A DNA stretch of 64,000 nucleotides, from positions 3,231,374-3,295,373 of the forward strand of contig FN649731.1 of NCBI GenBank assembly GCA_000310025.1. The letters run 5' to 3'. Source of the stretch: Ectocarpus siliculosus. Taxonomy: Eukaryota > Sar > Phaeophyceae > Ectocarpales > Ectocarpaceae. Below the pieces are notes generated by a model. The model was not told the origin of the DNA, did no database searches, and saw only the letters and a list, made by a program, of their open reading frames with translations. The position numbers and the translations under genes are program-made. Of this stretch, positions 1-14,000 are shown piece after piece (position 1 is the first letter of the stretch; the number at the start of each line of letters is the position of its first letter).

Positions 1-36
<36 letters not shown>
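1..36. other. Poly-G run at window start
   Basis: Thirty-six consecutive G residues. Similar G runs flank the N gap near 21.5 kb, so this is probably low-quality sequence at a contig edge and not a biological tract. The EsV-1-7-type gene on the minus strand runs towards this edge and loses its 3' end there. Confidence 0.7.
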
Positions 37-38
<2 letters not shown>

Positions 39-353
39 TCGTAAAATGCTTGCCTCTGGAATGTGACATGACACATCCCCTCCGAGACTCTAGATCCGCT
101 TGTCCGCTAAACCGACACGCTCGCGCTCCGCACCGTACGTGCGCATACGCGCTTCTTTTCTCGCGAGGTCTAAACGTCTACCGATCAATCTTGATTCCAC
201 CGCATCGCGCCTTCTAGTGGGGCATTTTTCCTGTGGCCGGCCATGCATCTCCCTCCTACTACTACCATACCTACCATCGTTTTTCTTTCCTCGCAAGCTC
301 TCGCCTACACTGACTGCTGTACCGCGCCAAACAACAACCGCCGTGCCACTCAC

Positions 354-3300
354 CACTCGGGGTGAATGCACCTCCTCCCTTTCACATTGAACATGCCCGG
401 AAGCTTGTGCTTCGAGCAGTACTCCGGACGAGTCAGCCCGAAATGGGGGTGCAGCAGACTGGAGCGACGGCAAGCGACGGCACGCGGATATGTGCACCAC
501 AGAGGGCGGGAAATGACGCACGGGGCACGGGCGTGGGTGGGTGCGGGAGGTGGGATAAAAGCGTCAGGCAACGTGGAAAGCTCGCCGCCACAACATGACT
601 ACAGCTGCTACTGCTGTCCGACGCACTCAATACTCGATACCCTTGGGGTTCGCCTACTACACATCCCCACAGATTGCCGGCCTTGTAACGGTTGGATCAG
701 TACTCGAAAAATGGAGTTTGTTGTTGCGTAGAGTGCAGGATAATACGGCGCTCACGCCACAACGGCAACAAGGGGCTTCTATGATACTAGCGTGGTAGAA
801 ACCTGCAAACGATTGCGAACGCTGTAGCGACATCAAAGAGGACACAGGGCGATCTTGGTCATGTTCGCAATATTCCTCGGTCGACCTACGTATCTAACCG
901 ACTCAAAGCCAGCAACAACAGCATTTTAGTAGTCAACACGGGAGGATGGTTCTGCACATCTGCCGGCTAAGGCGTGCATGTACCGTTACCATGGCCAAGC
1001 CCGTTTACCACGACACAAAATAAGTTCCTTCATCTGTCGAGGCTATTTTTGTAGGCGATCTATGTAGCATTTAAGTATTCAGGCAACTCGGTAGTGACTG
1101 GTCGACCACATACACGCTTTAAGGTTAACAAAGCCCTGGGAGGGGTTTCACCGAACTCCAACCTTGAACTCATGCACCGGCAAAGTGTGTCCCAGTAACA
1201 AAGAGAGCTAAGACGAAAAAACGCTGCACACGCCAGGACAAACACAAAGAGGCATCCTAAAGAGGCCAACCCGTTTACAAAGCCCATCTCCGCTGGGGCA
1301 TCACATCCTTTCCTACTGGCCTGCCGTCGACAAAGAGAGAGACCCCCACCGAAAACAGACGTTCCGAACCAACTCACCAGCCTTCGTGCTTGCACCGCCG
1401 TCCGTTCCCGGACCTCTTTCTCTTCTTGTTGCCGCTCTTGTCGGCTGCTCCGGCGGGCCTCTTGCTGGCGTTTCTCTCTGCCGGGCCCCCTCCGCGTGCA
1501 GTCGGAGCAACAGCGGCAGCTGCAGCGCTGCGTCGGTCCGCGCCGCCGGCCTTGGAGGATGATCTGGCGGGGTGGGCGGCGGCGTTTCTCTGCGCCGGCT
1601 CGTCGTCCCCGAACATGAGGAGCTCAGACTTGACCGCTCCGCGCGTGACCTCTATAGCCGTTTCTAACCCTTGCCTGAGGTCGCCCGCGCCGTCCTCCGC
1701 CAGCCCCCCCCCCGCGTGCCCTCCTCTGTGGCGACCCCCGCCGCCGCCGCCGCCGCGGGCAAGAGCGTTTGCTCGCTCGAAGTCATCGATGCAGTTCAGG
1801 CTCGAAAACCTCCCGTGGCCGCTGCCGGGCATGCCGCAGTTGCCCTCGTTCTCCCTGCGGTAGGCCTCCAGCCTCGAGAGCACGTCTCCCCGGAGGGCGC
1901 CCGAGCCGCGCCAGTGGTGCTGCGGCGGGTTGCAGAACGCGGTGTCGTCGCCGCGAGCCTTGGCCGCCTTCAGCTCGGCCTCAACCGCCTGGCACGTCGC
2001 CTGCAGCCGCTCCACGAGGACCTCGTTGAAGCTCTTGCGCGGGGCACCGCCGCCGCCGCTGGCGGCGGCGGTACCGTCGGCGTAGGACACCATCTCCGCC
2101 TCCACCGTGCTCCACAGGTCGAAGAGGCGCGCTAGGAGGATCTCGCGGAGCTCGTCTCCCGCGAGCCAGATGCACCGCGCGACATCGTCCGCCGCCTGAA
2201 GCCTCTCCTCCTCGGTCACATGGTAGCCGCCCGCCCCGTTCTTGTGGTAACCCCCGGGCCCTTCGACCGCCTGGTTGCCGCCTCCACCGCCGCCGTAGCG
2301 ACCGCTGCCACCTGATGCCGCCGCGCCAAAGGAAAGACTACCGCTGTCGCCGCCGCCGCCGCCGCCGCCAACGTAGGAGGGCGAGGGCGGGGAGGGGTGA
2401 TGAGCCCCCAGAGGGGAGGACGAAACGGCGCTAAACAGGCTCGACTTCGCGGCGCTCATGGGGGCGAAGGGGGCGTCCGTAGCGGCGACGGCGGCGTGCG
2501 CCGCGGCCGCCGCGGCCGAGACCGGGATGTACCCGGCGGCCCCGAGGGGCGGGAGGGCGCTGTTGTGGGCGGCGTGGCCGGTGCCGCTGCCGGCGTCCAG
2601 GAGAATCGTTCGCAGAAACTCGAAGTCGTCCTCGCCGTGGTGGCCTCCGCCGTGCGCGCCCCCACTGTAGGGGCCGTTCCCGCCCCCGCCGCCGAACTGC
2701 CTGCTGGCTGCGAAGTGGAGGTGCTGGTGGTGGTGGTGGTGGCGGTGGTGGTGGTAGTGGTGCGACGAGGGCCGCTCGAACCCCGGGTGGAACAGGGAGG
2801 CGCCGCCGCCCCCGCTTGGTCTGCTGTTGGAGATAGCTTCAAACGCCGCGTTTCCATCCGCCGCGGACCTCCCAGCAGGGAAGACCACGCGAGTGGGCGG
2901 GCCGGCAGCGGAGGCGGGAGAGGGGGATGTTGCGGCGGCGGCGGCCGCGGCGGAAGGCGGGAAGTCTGGCGGGGCTAGCATGTGCTGCTGCGGGGGTGAT
3001 GGCGGCGATGGCGGTAGGGTAGACGAGCCGTTTTCGTTGTCATCATCGCCACGGCCGGCGGCGGCGAGCATGAAGTCAGAAGTCGGTTCTTCATGCTCTA
3101 CAGCGCTCTCCACAGGGCTGCTCGTTTTCGGAGACGAAAGAGTTGTTGAGATGCGCGCAACAAGCCGGACGGATGGGACAAGGAGGATATTTTTCGGGGC
3201 CGTGAGATATCCGAGTGATACATGCGGGGCTACTTGCGCGATTCGTATGTACTCCAACGTTGTAGCGTGCGCATGCGTGCAGCGTAACGTGGTGTATACA

Positions 3301-4216
3301 AATGTACACCAGCCAAAATTTTTGAAAAACGAAGAGATGGGGGAGAGGGAGAGGACAACGAAAGAGTCGATTTTTACAAAATGGCACACGCACCACGTGG
3401 TGCGAGAGGTGGCAACCTTACGGTTTTGCGTGAATAGACACGCCGATGCGTACGACTGCCGTGACCTTGCTGAGCCCAAACCTCTCTCTTTGGCAACTCC
3501 TCCGTATCGTTGTTGTTCTCGTTTTTTCGTTTACAAACTAGCACTGTGACGCTGGCTTCCCATCAGAAACTCATCAACCAACTTCTGGGTTCTCACTCTC
3601 GAGGATGTCAGGCCCTCTCTCTCTTTTTTTGGATTCGTTCGTGTTCTTGTAGCTACGCGGGTGGGCTGGAGACGATGATCGTAGAAGGCCAAAAGAGACA
3701 TGACACATCGGTGTGCGGCGGACCTCTGGAACTCGGGTATTTATCAAATGACACACACACACACACGCCCCCCCCCCCCTGGCGATGATGTTGAATCTTC
3801 ATGACAGAAGCAACGACACAAAAGAAAAAGCAGGGAGGGAGGGACGGAGAGCTGCTACATAACAGCTCATGTGGACGAATCCTCAAGAACGAGGAAAGAG
3901 GCAAATCGCTGAAATTGTTAGAACGTTTACGCACCAAAACCGAGCCGCCGCGCTTACACAGCTGCTGCTGCTGCCGCCGCCGCCCCCATGAGACCACGAA
4001 GAGAGAGATAGCCCGCACGCGCACACGCAATATGCAACGTACCCAACAGCATTTGAACTGCCGAAAGAGTTGACGCTAATCTGCCTTTATACACATGCTC
4101 CCAAAAAGAGATCGCCACCGCACTCTCACTCACCCCGGCTTGCCGAAGTTCCGTGTCGGCTGGTGATGCGCATGTAGCTGCTGCTGGTGTTCCATGAACG
4201 GGGCGGCGAGCAACAT
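354..4216 (-). CDS. EsV-1-7-type Cys/His repeat protein, 3' end missing
   Basis: Minus-strand gene. Supported exons are 1378-3117 and 354-458; 4134-4216 is a possible first exon (ATG at 4216-4214) whose donor phase fits the acceptor at 3118. Without it, translation could start at the ATG at 3071-3069. The long exon encodes Ala-, Gly- and His-rich low complexity, a helical middle (about 2220-1930) and a basic KKRKR nuclear-signal-like tail. It ends in CKHEG followed by a split Cys codon (TG|gtgagt). The next exon supplies the rest of the repeat, with PHFGL, YCSKH and GMFNVKGRRC, then starts a second repeat (CIHPE) that is again cut inside its second Cys codon. This fits the C-x4-C...C-x2-H EsV-1-7 pattern known from brown algae, for example the developmental regulator IMM. 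Later repeats would lie left of the window. Molecular function is unknown; a nuclear role is inferred from the basic tail. Confidence 0.62.
459..1377 (-). other. Phase-2 intron inside an EsV-1-7-type repeat
   Basis: Minus-strand intron of 919 bases. The donor GTGAGT follows TG at 1379-1378, and the acceptor CAG lies just before 458. The split codon becomes TGT (Cys), the second metal-ligand position of the repeat. No other coding sequence is recognised inside it. Confidence 0.55.
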
Positions 4217-7200
4217 CCCTGGGCTGCCGTTCTTGAGTCAACCTGTTGCCTGCTGTGCGTCCCTCGCAGAGAGATGGGTGTGTTTGCCCTGCGCACGTTT
4301 TGGGAGATGGTTCAATTAGAATACTTTGATTGGTTGCTCGGAAGTAAAGTGCGATGAGGAGAGAGAGAGAGGGAGAGACAGTAGTGTGTGTGTGCGATCG
4401 AGACTTTATGTGCAGCGGAGCAACTTCGACATAATAAGCCGAAAACCAGATTAATAATATATTCTGGACGGAAAAATAGCTAAAGCGCCGAGATCGCTTA
4501 TCACATCTCAATCTATCGCGTGCAGCAGAGCAGACGGGAGGTTGTTGTTGCTGGCCACGTCTATCTGTAGCTTGAGGGAGTTACCACGGACGGTGTCCGT
4601 CTCGCCAGTCTGACCCGTTGAGAAGACGCTGGGCAGAGACCGGAACGCGAAGACGACAACATCATACGCATATTGTATGTATATACGACACGATGACAGA
4701 ACGTCGTGTGTCCAACGATCTTTTTGTACCTTCACCTTTTTCCGTCTGTCTGGCGGATCACCGCCGCCGCCGTGGTTTTTGCCCGCGTGTTAGTTTACGT
4801 ACGAGCTCTTGGGTTGGGATTTTGCTGGGTAAGACCTTGCTCTCCTGCGCCTGCGGGGTGGGCGAGGAGGAACGAAAGGAATGCGCTATGGTCGACGATG
4901 TTGTCGGGGCTCTCGAGGTAAGAGGGGCCGATAGTGGCGGCAAACACAGCGTGTGTGTTCGATTGTGCTGGTGCAAAATCAAGTTCCCAAACATACACAA
5001 GAAGAACACACGCACAGCAGCGCCTATAACAAACACACACGAGTAATCTTTCTGGGCTCTCTCCACTAGAAAAAGGGGAAGGCAAGAATATATCAATAGT
5101 CATAGCTGTTGCACACCGCGCCCTGTGGACTTGGGTGGAAAGCATTGTTTGCTGCGAGCCACCGTCCGTTGCCGGCTTTGCCCAAGGGCTCATCGTGCCT
5201 GGACACATACGCAGGCGCGACAGAGTAATTTCCAAGAGACGGCAGGAAGATCTTTGGTTGATACGCGCATACGAAAAAGCGAGTTGATTGTTGATACGGG
5301 GCATCCTGCCATCCTTCACCAGGTGTCGGCAGGTGTAAAAGTTAAAAGTTCCAACAAGAGACACCACCGGGGTTGCTCGTCAACCTCGCAGTAACGTATG
5401 CATAGCATACAACCTCGCTTTTACACCGCCCCGCAGAAAGCGTTCACGCATGCTATACAATGAAACACACCTCATGTGACACATAAAGGTGCTCAGAGCT
5501 TGTTGTGACACATGGATCCGGGCTAATTAGACCTGTACAGGTGTAAACCGCGGCGGCACTACTACTTACAGCAGTATAACCTGGGTACAAAATAAGATAC
5601 GGATATACGGCGGAATCGGCGATGTTCCAACGGAGTATAGCGGAGCATGCATCACGTTTAGGCCCGGGATCGGCTCCGGCAAGGATACGCCAATCCAATT
5701 GCTCGGCGTCTTCGAGAAGTACTCAAGTCTACCTATGTAGACCTACAGCACGGTGATGAGCATGGTTACAGCACTTGAGCTTCATCTTGTTTGGGGCGGG
5801 TGTGGTATGGCGACCCACCAGAGATTGAAAGATACGAGAGAGCTGACGTGACGCCGTTTTCAGCCGTACTCGCTGTGTAGCCTGCGAGTTGTTGCGACAT
5901 AAGGTATCTAACCGTCACTAGGACACATGTACATGTAGTAATGTGCATTCGTGTTTCCGTACCCACCGCAGTCAAAGCACGACAGATCCCCACATACATA
6001 CACATCTCCTCGGTTGGGATCGTCTTGATGAGACGTTGACTGCAGATAAAGGCCGAAAGCTCTGTGGTGGTCTGCTGTTTTCACGTATGTATGTACAACT
6101 CGGTAGCAGGACTGCTGAAGAGTATTTTTCACACATCTGTTGTTGTCTACAGCAGTCAATATAATATAGTCGATGCGCTGCGACCAACATGTTGTCCATG
6201 TGTGTGGGGGTCTAGACTACTGCATGTACCTGCATATCTACAGCTTTAGACTTAGACTATAGCTGCAGCGTTTGGGGGTACCGATTTACATAGTCTACAC
6301 TGCGTCGGTGTGAAGAAAGACGGTTGCCGGGATCCATACATACATGCAAAGGCCACCAGCGGCGGCGGAAATTGACGCGCACCAGTTTGGACCCGGTACG
6401 AGGCGGTGACCGCCTTATTCACGCTATTTGTATATGTAGACCCTGCATGAGCGGTAACTTGCATGACCCGGTATAGAACACGCCACTTCAGAGAAGTTGA
6501 ATCAGGTATATTGAGGGTTCGACTTTCACGACAAGAAATCGTTAACCGTAACCCGGACAACAGCCCAAATATTGCCTGTGGGTTTCCCCGCTAATCAAAA
6601 TAAGGAGCGAGGCAAATCGAGGGTTGCCGTGAAACAAGCGTTACTAAAAGCGGTACGGCGCATCTTGTTGAACATTTGTGCCTCTCCCACGTCAGTTACG
6701 GAAGAGCTCGACGACGACATAACTCGGAAAGAGAGAAGGTGGTGCCTGTGCGGCAGATCCAAACAGTCAAAGTCTTGGTGTTCTGCACGTATCCAGGGAG
6801 GAGGTGGCGTCGAGCTACGTCAAAAGCTGTTTTTGCAACCCCCTTCGTTGGTTCGAGATTCTCCATTTTCTATGCTGCGGGGTGTTGTGCTGAATCTTGG
6901 TCTGCATTTTCCCCTATTTTTCTCTGCTTCTGTCACGCCTCAGTGTCGATACAGACTGCCTCTTTGAGTCTCCTCCTCTGACGACTACTTCTTCTCCATC
7001 TTCTCTCCAATGTCGGCTGGCTGTTCCATGCAAACACTAGATGAAATAGTACAGCGGTGCCTGCATCGCTGTCGTTCCGACACGATATAGACTATACCCC
7101 CCGTTAGTGAGGGCAACGCCCGCCGCCCAAAGCGTCAACACCGCAACAAGCGGAGTCAGTTACGTAGCGCCAGACCAAACAATCTCCCGCTGATTGGCGC

Positions 7201-7902
7201 AAAACATTGGGGGATGCCGCCCTTCTTCCTCTCGAACTCCTGCTCTTGGCTATCTCTAGCGCCACGGACGCCCCAACGGTAATGTCATCATCCGAGATAC
7301 TCCACCGACATTTGATGCGACATGTGCTTCTGTCGGCGTGCAGTGCGCTGTATGCACGGACTTTTTGCAAACCCATCAGCCAACATTCAAGGGGGGGGGA
7401 TAGGCACTGGGGGTGGGGTAGGTGTAGGAGGGGGACGGGGGGCTCTCTGAGGTGCTTTTTTTCGATACACCCCCCGTGGTATCTCTATTTTGGATTTCGT
7501 TCGGCCCAGCTTCTTCAGCGGTGTGCTTTCTTGTCGCTGACGTTGGTCCACCCTGTTTCGTATCGCCAACCGGCGATCGTTCGGGCAGTTGGAAGACCAT
7601 TTTTCAACGATTACGGCCCGCACCTGACTGTACTCTCTTGTTTTCGTCGTTCACGAGATGAACACCTTCCTTGCTCGTAGCACCCCAGGGATGCTTGTGG
7701 CAACGAAAGTCGTCCATAGTCAAACACCGTACAGGACTAGCCGCTGGGCCTACAGACACGGCGAACAACGATGACAATAATAACGAAACACATGATGTGG
7801 GTTTGGACTCGTTTACTTCCTCGGATAGAGATGGGTTGTCCTGCCGTTATGGTCGACACAGTTATAGACACTTCAACAGTCTCTCTTCCTGATACTGGGC
7901 CT

Positions 7903-8000
<98 letters not shown>

Positions 8001-8008
8001 GGGCCCAG
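4217..8008. other. Region without a recognised gene
   Basis: No ORF on either strand has a recognisable domain or a run of coherent splice sites. A short stretch ending at 4918 (residues VDDVVGALE before a GTAAGA donor) could be an isolated exon but has no clear partner. The 5' exon(s) of the coiled-coil gene starting at 8009 may lie here. The (CT)n tract at its right end is listed separately. Confidence 0.5.
7905..8000 (+). repeat. (CT)n microsatellite next to a splice acceptor
   Basis: About 95 bases of almost pure CT dinucleotide, interrupted only by CCT variants. It ends eight bases before the acceptor of the exon at 8009, so on the plus strand it is the polypyrimidine tract of that intron. 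Confidence 0.9.
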
Positions 8009-11000
8009 GAGCTGGTCGAGCAGCAAGCGTCCCTCGTGCGACGAAAGGCGGAATTGCGCGAGAAAAAGGATGGATACTATCGCGAGAAGCACGCAGCCCT
8101 TCAGGAGCGCATGAAAGAATTGGATCAGGTGCGAGTGGGTGATCTCGGTGGGTGTCAACCCGCACACGTGCACGCTTGCACCTGATCAGGCGTCACGTCT
8201 CTTTACGGAATAGCCACTAATGCATTTTCTGATTTCGCCCGAAGAAGAGCTGTCCTCAGATCAGCACGAATGTAGGCACTAGAACCCCGTTCATGGCAGC
8301 GGTGCCTCTTGTGTATCTAGTCCGTGCACATAGTGTACAAAACACGTGTATATGCGCTCGAACATGTAAATGCTGCATTCCCGCTGCATTTTTCGAGGAT
8401 GTTACTTCCAGGACGCCACTTCTAGACGACTCAAGCAGGAAGAGGTCGGTTGCGTAATGCTTGGGTACAGTACTACAATAGGCCCGTGTCGATCAGTGTA
8501 ACACATCCATTTTGTCCTCTGCCTCCTTCGCCCTTCCGGATGACACCAAGCAATGTATGTAGATATCGCAGACAATTCAGAAAGTTGCACGTGAGACTTG
8601 AGTGCGGTGTACCTGATCCCTCTCCGGGTTTTGCAGCTTGTGGCGTGCATGACACTCGGCCCCGCGCGCGTGGGGTTCTTGAAATTGGCGCTAAACCTCA
8701 GCGTGAGGGTTCGCCGGCAATTCGCGAGGTTTGCCCATGTGTCTACGTAGTAGAATCTGTAAGAATTACGTTGTTGGTTTGATGATCTTCGGATTAAAGA
8801 TTCTGGCGAATCGCCCGGGCGGTGTTCTTTTCGTGAAGAGGCCACACCTGTGCGGTGTAACTTTCTGAAGTTGCCCGTCTTCTGTCCCCGTACACACTTA
8901 GTCCTCGATACCGCATACATGAAGCCCTCGCGGTCTTTGCAGTCGACGATTGGCTGGCTTCGGAACGTGCTCGTTGCAGTCCGCCCTGGAGCACCGCAAG
9001 GCGAGGCATGCAGCTCTGCGTCGCATGGCGGAGCTGCGAGGCAGCGAGGAAGCGTTCAAACTCAAGCGACTCGAGTACGCGAGGGAAACTTGGGAAATAG
9101 AGCGCGGCCTACAGGTACAGATTCGTTTCTTTGCCGGGAAACGGGTCGAATCAAGAGAGTCCTGACAGTTCCATGGACGTGGGGCCGTCATCAATCGTCA
9201 CGACACCCCTTTTAACATCTGATGACCAATGTCTTGGAGAATGATTCTGTTGGTGTGGGTGCATGTTTGGGTGGGTAATACTAGTGACTTGGTTGCTCGA
9301 TGCCACACACACAGATCGACAAACTCGCGATACCTCCGCCCGGCCAAATTTGCAAAACCAATACTTGTACTACACCGTTGAAGTGCTGCAGACTGATGCA
9401 CATCGTGCGGAGTGTAGTATGCTCAAAGGAGAACTAGTTTCGAGTATGGAAGGAGCTACCGTTTAGGAGAGTAGGCAATTCGTGGCGTTGCCAGCGAGAG
9501 ATGAAGCCACATTGTTCTTCGACGAAGTGCTATGTAGGAACAAATGAGCGGGACGGGTTGTGTCTGTTCCGCGTCAAGTCTGTTTGGCGTCGACCCGACA
9601 GCATCATCGACTACACATTGAGTATTCGGATCCCAGCAACCCGCGACTTTTAGGGAGACGAAGGAGGGACAGGCGTGGTGGTGTAGGCGGTATTTCAGCA
9701 GAGGATTTGGTGTGGTTTCCATCGATCAAACGTCACCCCAATCTTCGTTTGATGGGGGCTGGTAGTGGAGTGGGTGCACAGAGCGACCACCACCGTACCA
9801 CGAACGTACTCTCGGTTTCCCGTGCTTTAGATTTCCACCGGGGAAAAGACGCAGGTACCAACAACCTTGGCGCGTTGTTCCTTGCGCTCGTTCTTGGCCA
9901 GTGCTATGCAAACGTAGAGAGCGCTGGACGGATACGGCCATCGAGGATTTCAACACCAGCCCTTTTTTTGGTCGTCCGCTCATGTGCCGTTGTTTCGTTC
10001 GTGCCGAACAGCTGGAGAAGATGGCAAGACAGATGATGGAGATGCAGCCAGTCATGGAGCAGCGTCATAAGCTCGAGGACGAGCAGGTGTTCCACACAAC
10101 AGTGTCGCCACCTCTCTGTCTGTAGAACCCATGTCTGGAAAAAAAGAAAAAAGTCAAGGCAACAAGAGACCACCGAACTGAGTGTGCAGGGCGTGCGTTG
10201 CGATGTGTTCTCTACCAACTTGGACAGCAATATGCTCGTACGAGGCGATATTCTGTCGATGCCGAATCCGTCAAGCAGCGAGCATGGCCGACGCACCGCA
10301 GACGTTTCGGTCCACCTTCAAAGCTCGACGGAAAGTTTCTGCTTCTCGCCTACGATCCGGCGCGACACGCCCAAAACACTCGGTTTGTTTTTCAGCCTTA
10401 CCGACATCCAACGCCGCCGTCACTAACAAGCTACGAACATGGCTTTTCTCTAACGGTGCCATTTGATCCGTGCTGTCGTTGACGCTGCCGTGTTGCTCTC
10501 TTGGCCGCCCCCCTTGCCGCTGGCGTGCTATTGGCCCCTCGCGCGCAACGTTGGGATCCGATAGAGGCTACGACTGAGACGCTTAGATGCTATCGAGGAC
10601 GAGAAGGTCCGGCGGCGAAGAGTGAACGAGCGCCAGCTCCAAGACTCTCTCGATCGCGCCAAGCACTTGCAGGACCACGCCGGCGAGGGTCGTTCAGGTG
10701 GTCGAAGTGTCTCCACGCATCTCCCGTGTGCGGCTTACCCATGCTGCCATGCGCGTCCGTGATTGGTTGAAACCCCAACCCAACGTACTCGAGCCGGCAG
10801 CAACCACCAAACCGCTGCAGTTGTGGTGGGCGCATTGAAGCTAGCGAGAATTTCACCACACCGTGCGCCCCCACAAGCCCCACACCGTCTCTTGTCCTAC
10901 GAATGAACGCTGTACTGTTGCCCTCGTCTCACGCGTCTGTCTACAGATCCGGTCGCCAGCGCCCTCGAGGCCGATGAGAGTTTCGAGCACGCTGAAGAGG

Positions 11001-14000
11001 CGCCTTCCATCGGCCGCGATGGCGGTGCCGGCGACTCCAGCCTGGCCAAGATTGCCGCCGAGATCGACATCGTTCGCCGCAGGTAGTCGACACACCCGCC
11101 CGATCCAGACCCACCGCGCAATGCCTCCGAGCGATCTCCAAGCACGTCGCACACTCGTTGTCGTCGGTATCGTCGAAAGGCCAAGATTCTTGCCCGACCC
11201 CCCCCGCCGCCACCCCCAAACGAGCCGGTGTGCCGAGGTGTTTGTCTGATCTGTAAAAGAAAACTCCGACAAAGAAGGCCTCCCCCGCTCGTTTAGTAAC
11301 GGTGCATGGAAATGCTGCGGTCTAGAACAGAGCATGCCACAGTATCAGGTGTGCGTGTTTCCGCTGTATTTGCTTGGTTTATTTCTCAGACGATGACGGT
11401 GGAAGGGAGGTTGGTCAGGATGACGGAAAATTACCAGACGACCAACACTTCCCTTGCATTGTTTGGATGAGGGAGAGGGGTGCCAATAATTCTGGTAATG
11501 ATACTGCTGTCGCGGATGTTTTTACTTGGTTTCCGGATCTGATACATCGATTCTGTTTTTCTTTCAAACCTCTTCCGCTCTACTTTGCCAGTTGTCATCC
11601 GATGTGGTCATTTTCAAGAACATTTTTGTTTTCGATAGAAGGTGAAATTTATCTGGATCGTCATTGTTTTTTTTTTTGTGTGTTATTTGAGTCAGTTAGT
11701 CCCCGGTCATGGCATTTCGTGTTATCACCGAACGTTGCTCACGAGTTGTGAGGGGTCGAATCAAGAGCATAAGAACGTACGTTGCGTTTCACCCCGTCCG
11801 TTTTGAGCTCGTCGATGCCGGTACGAGGGTTCTGGTGGATGTGTAGTAGCGTATTTGGGTGGCGGCGACAGAGGTATCCCCTTCGACCCCACCACACCCA
11901 TGCTGCGAAGGGCATCTACTTGTCTATTCGTGCAAGAGGAAACGCCCCCCCTCCCTGGCAATGATAGCGCCGGTGTAGGGACGCCGGCAGACGAATATGC
12001 TCCCACCAGTCGCTTGGAACGCCAACGTTCTCACCGTTTCTCACATCTGCTTCATGCACTAGATACTATATTGCGGTGACGCTGTGCGGAAAATTTTCAT
12101 GCAAGCAACTGATCCGAGCCGCGAGAAATTTTGATTTGCGTGCAAGGGTCTCAACAATCACGATCCGCTTTTTGTAGTTGTCAATTTTTCGGCCCCGGGT
12201 TTCCCTTCGTTTTCGATTGTCGTGACAGGGAGGCCCACGAGAGTGTTCGGGTGCACGAGGCGCTCCGTCGTAAGCTGAACGAGCAGAGATTTCGTCTCGC
12301 CGGGGCGACAGATAGCGTAGACCTCAAGAGGCAGCAGGCGAGTTAGAGTGCCTCCCCTATCGAAATTTAACAGGCCATGTGTGTCATGTTGCTGATTGAT
12401 TCGGGGGCTTGCATCCATCCGGTGAAGGCTTGAGTGCGCACGGGGTTGCTCGAGTGTTTTCGTTGGTATATTGTTGAGATTTGTGTAGTTCTGTGTCAGT
12501 ATTTGCGCGTCTTCTTTGCCTGGACGTCATCATCTGACGGGCTGCAGTTTGATGTCTCTGCACAAACCGGCATCGACAAGGCTGCACCATCCGAAAACAA
12601 GATGCAGGAGATCACGAAAGCACTCCCTTCCGAAACCGGGAGCTACAATATTTGCTCATAGCTCTTGCGTAATCCCCTCAGTCACAGCCTCCGTCCAATA
12701 GGGATTTCGAGTGTGGGGTTTGTGACCAATATCCTCGTACAGTTCTTGCGACAGTTTCTTACGCTCTGCAAGCCCATCGCTATTTTCAAGAAGGTATGCG
12801 CCAAGCAAGCGGGTGGACTCAAGGCCCTAGCGCGCGAGGAGCTAGGTCCGGCGGCCTTCCAGATTCTAACAACTCCCGCCCCGCCGGAGGTGACTTCGAC
12901 GTGGATGTCGACGGCAGTGGCGTCGAAAACCACAAAGACGCCAAAACCCAAACCGTCAAGAACGAAAGCATCGAAAGGGAAACGCTCCGGTTCGGACGAA
13001 CCAAGCCGCAGTCACGGCGACGACAACAACAACCAGGACAAGAGAGGTGATAGGAATGACGGCAGCAAAACTCCAAGGAGTTCCGGCTCTCCCGCTGAGA
13101 GTCCAGGAGAGGCATCAGCGGGAGGCGGCGACGACGACACCAACGACGAACAGCGAGAGGCTAGAGAAGACGCCGGCCGCTCGGCCGCGATCAGCGCATT
13201 TCTGCGGGCCGCGTCGGCGGGAGGACGGGGCGCGGATCACCCGTCCATGGCAAGGAGCGGCGGTGGCGGAGGCGCCCGTGTCGAGAGGAAGAGGGCGCAA
13301 GCGGCAGCACCGCTTTCGACGAGCGGGAAGGCCGGTGTTTCTGCCGCTTCCGCCGGCAAGAGCAGGGCGTCGGGGAAAGGATTTCCCGGGAGCCGTCGGA
13401 GACACCACGATGGCGATGCCCACGGACGGCTGTCGGTACGACAACGAAGGGGGTTGACTTCGTCATCCACGGAGAGGGGAAAAGAGCACGGCGCCCGGAG
13501 GGGGCGGGCGGGAGAGGATGAAGGCAGCGGCACGGGGAGTGAAGAGCAAGGTGATGAGCAGGATGATAGCGAGGAAGATAGTGGGGGGGAGAGGGAGGGG
13601 GAGGGGGAGGAGGAGGAGGAGGAGGACCAAAGCGTGGCACTAGACATGGAAGGACTCGTGGCTGACCTGCGTGCCCGGGAGGGAGAGGCGGTGTCGCGGA
13701 TAGAGGCGCTCCGATCGCAGGTGGGCAGTGGAATCGATCGCTCAAGCCCGTCGCGTTGCGAGCGTTCAAACCCGTCGCGCAGACAGCTGTTGCTATCTCG
13801 AGCCAGTCGAAAAGGTGGTATAGATGTCTCATATGAATCCGTCTGCAATGAGTTGCCTTGATGAACGTTTTGTGGTCACGGCCGTGGGTTCTACGGTGCC
13901 CCATACGCGTACAAGGCTCTCCGCGATGTCGATGCTCGAAGAGTAGTAGAATCGGCGTATGGCAACCTTCCCCGTTTATCGACGTATTTCACGGTGTTTT

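Noticed and set aside
8402-8920. 172-codon minus-strand ORF
   Set aside because: It lies in an intron of the plus-strand coiled-coil gene and shows no domain or splice pattern.
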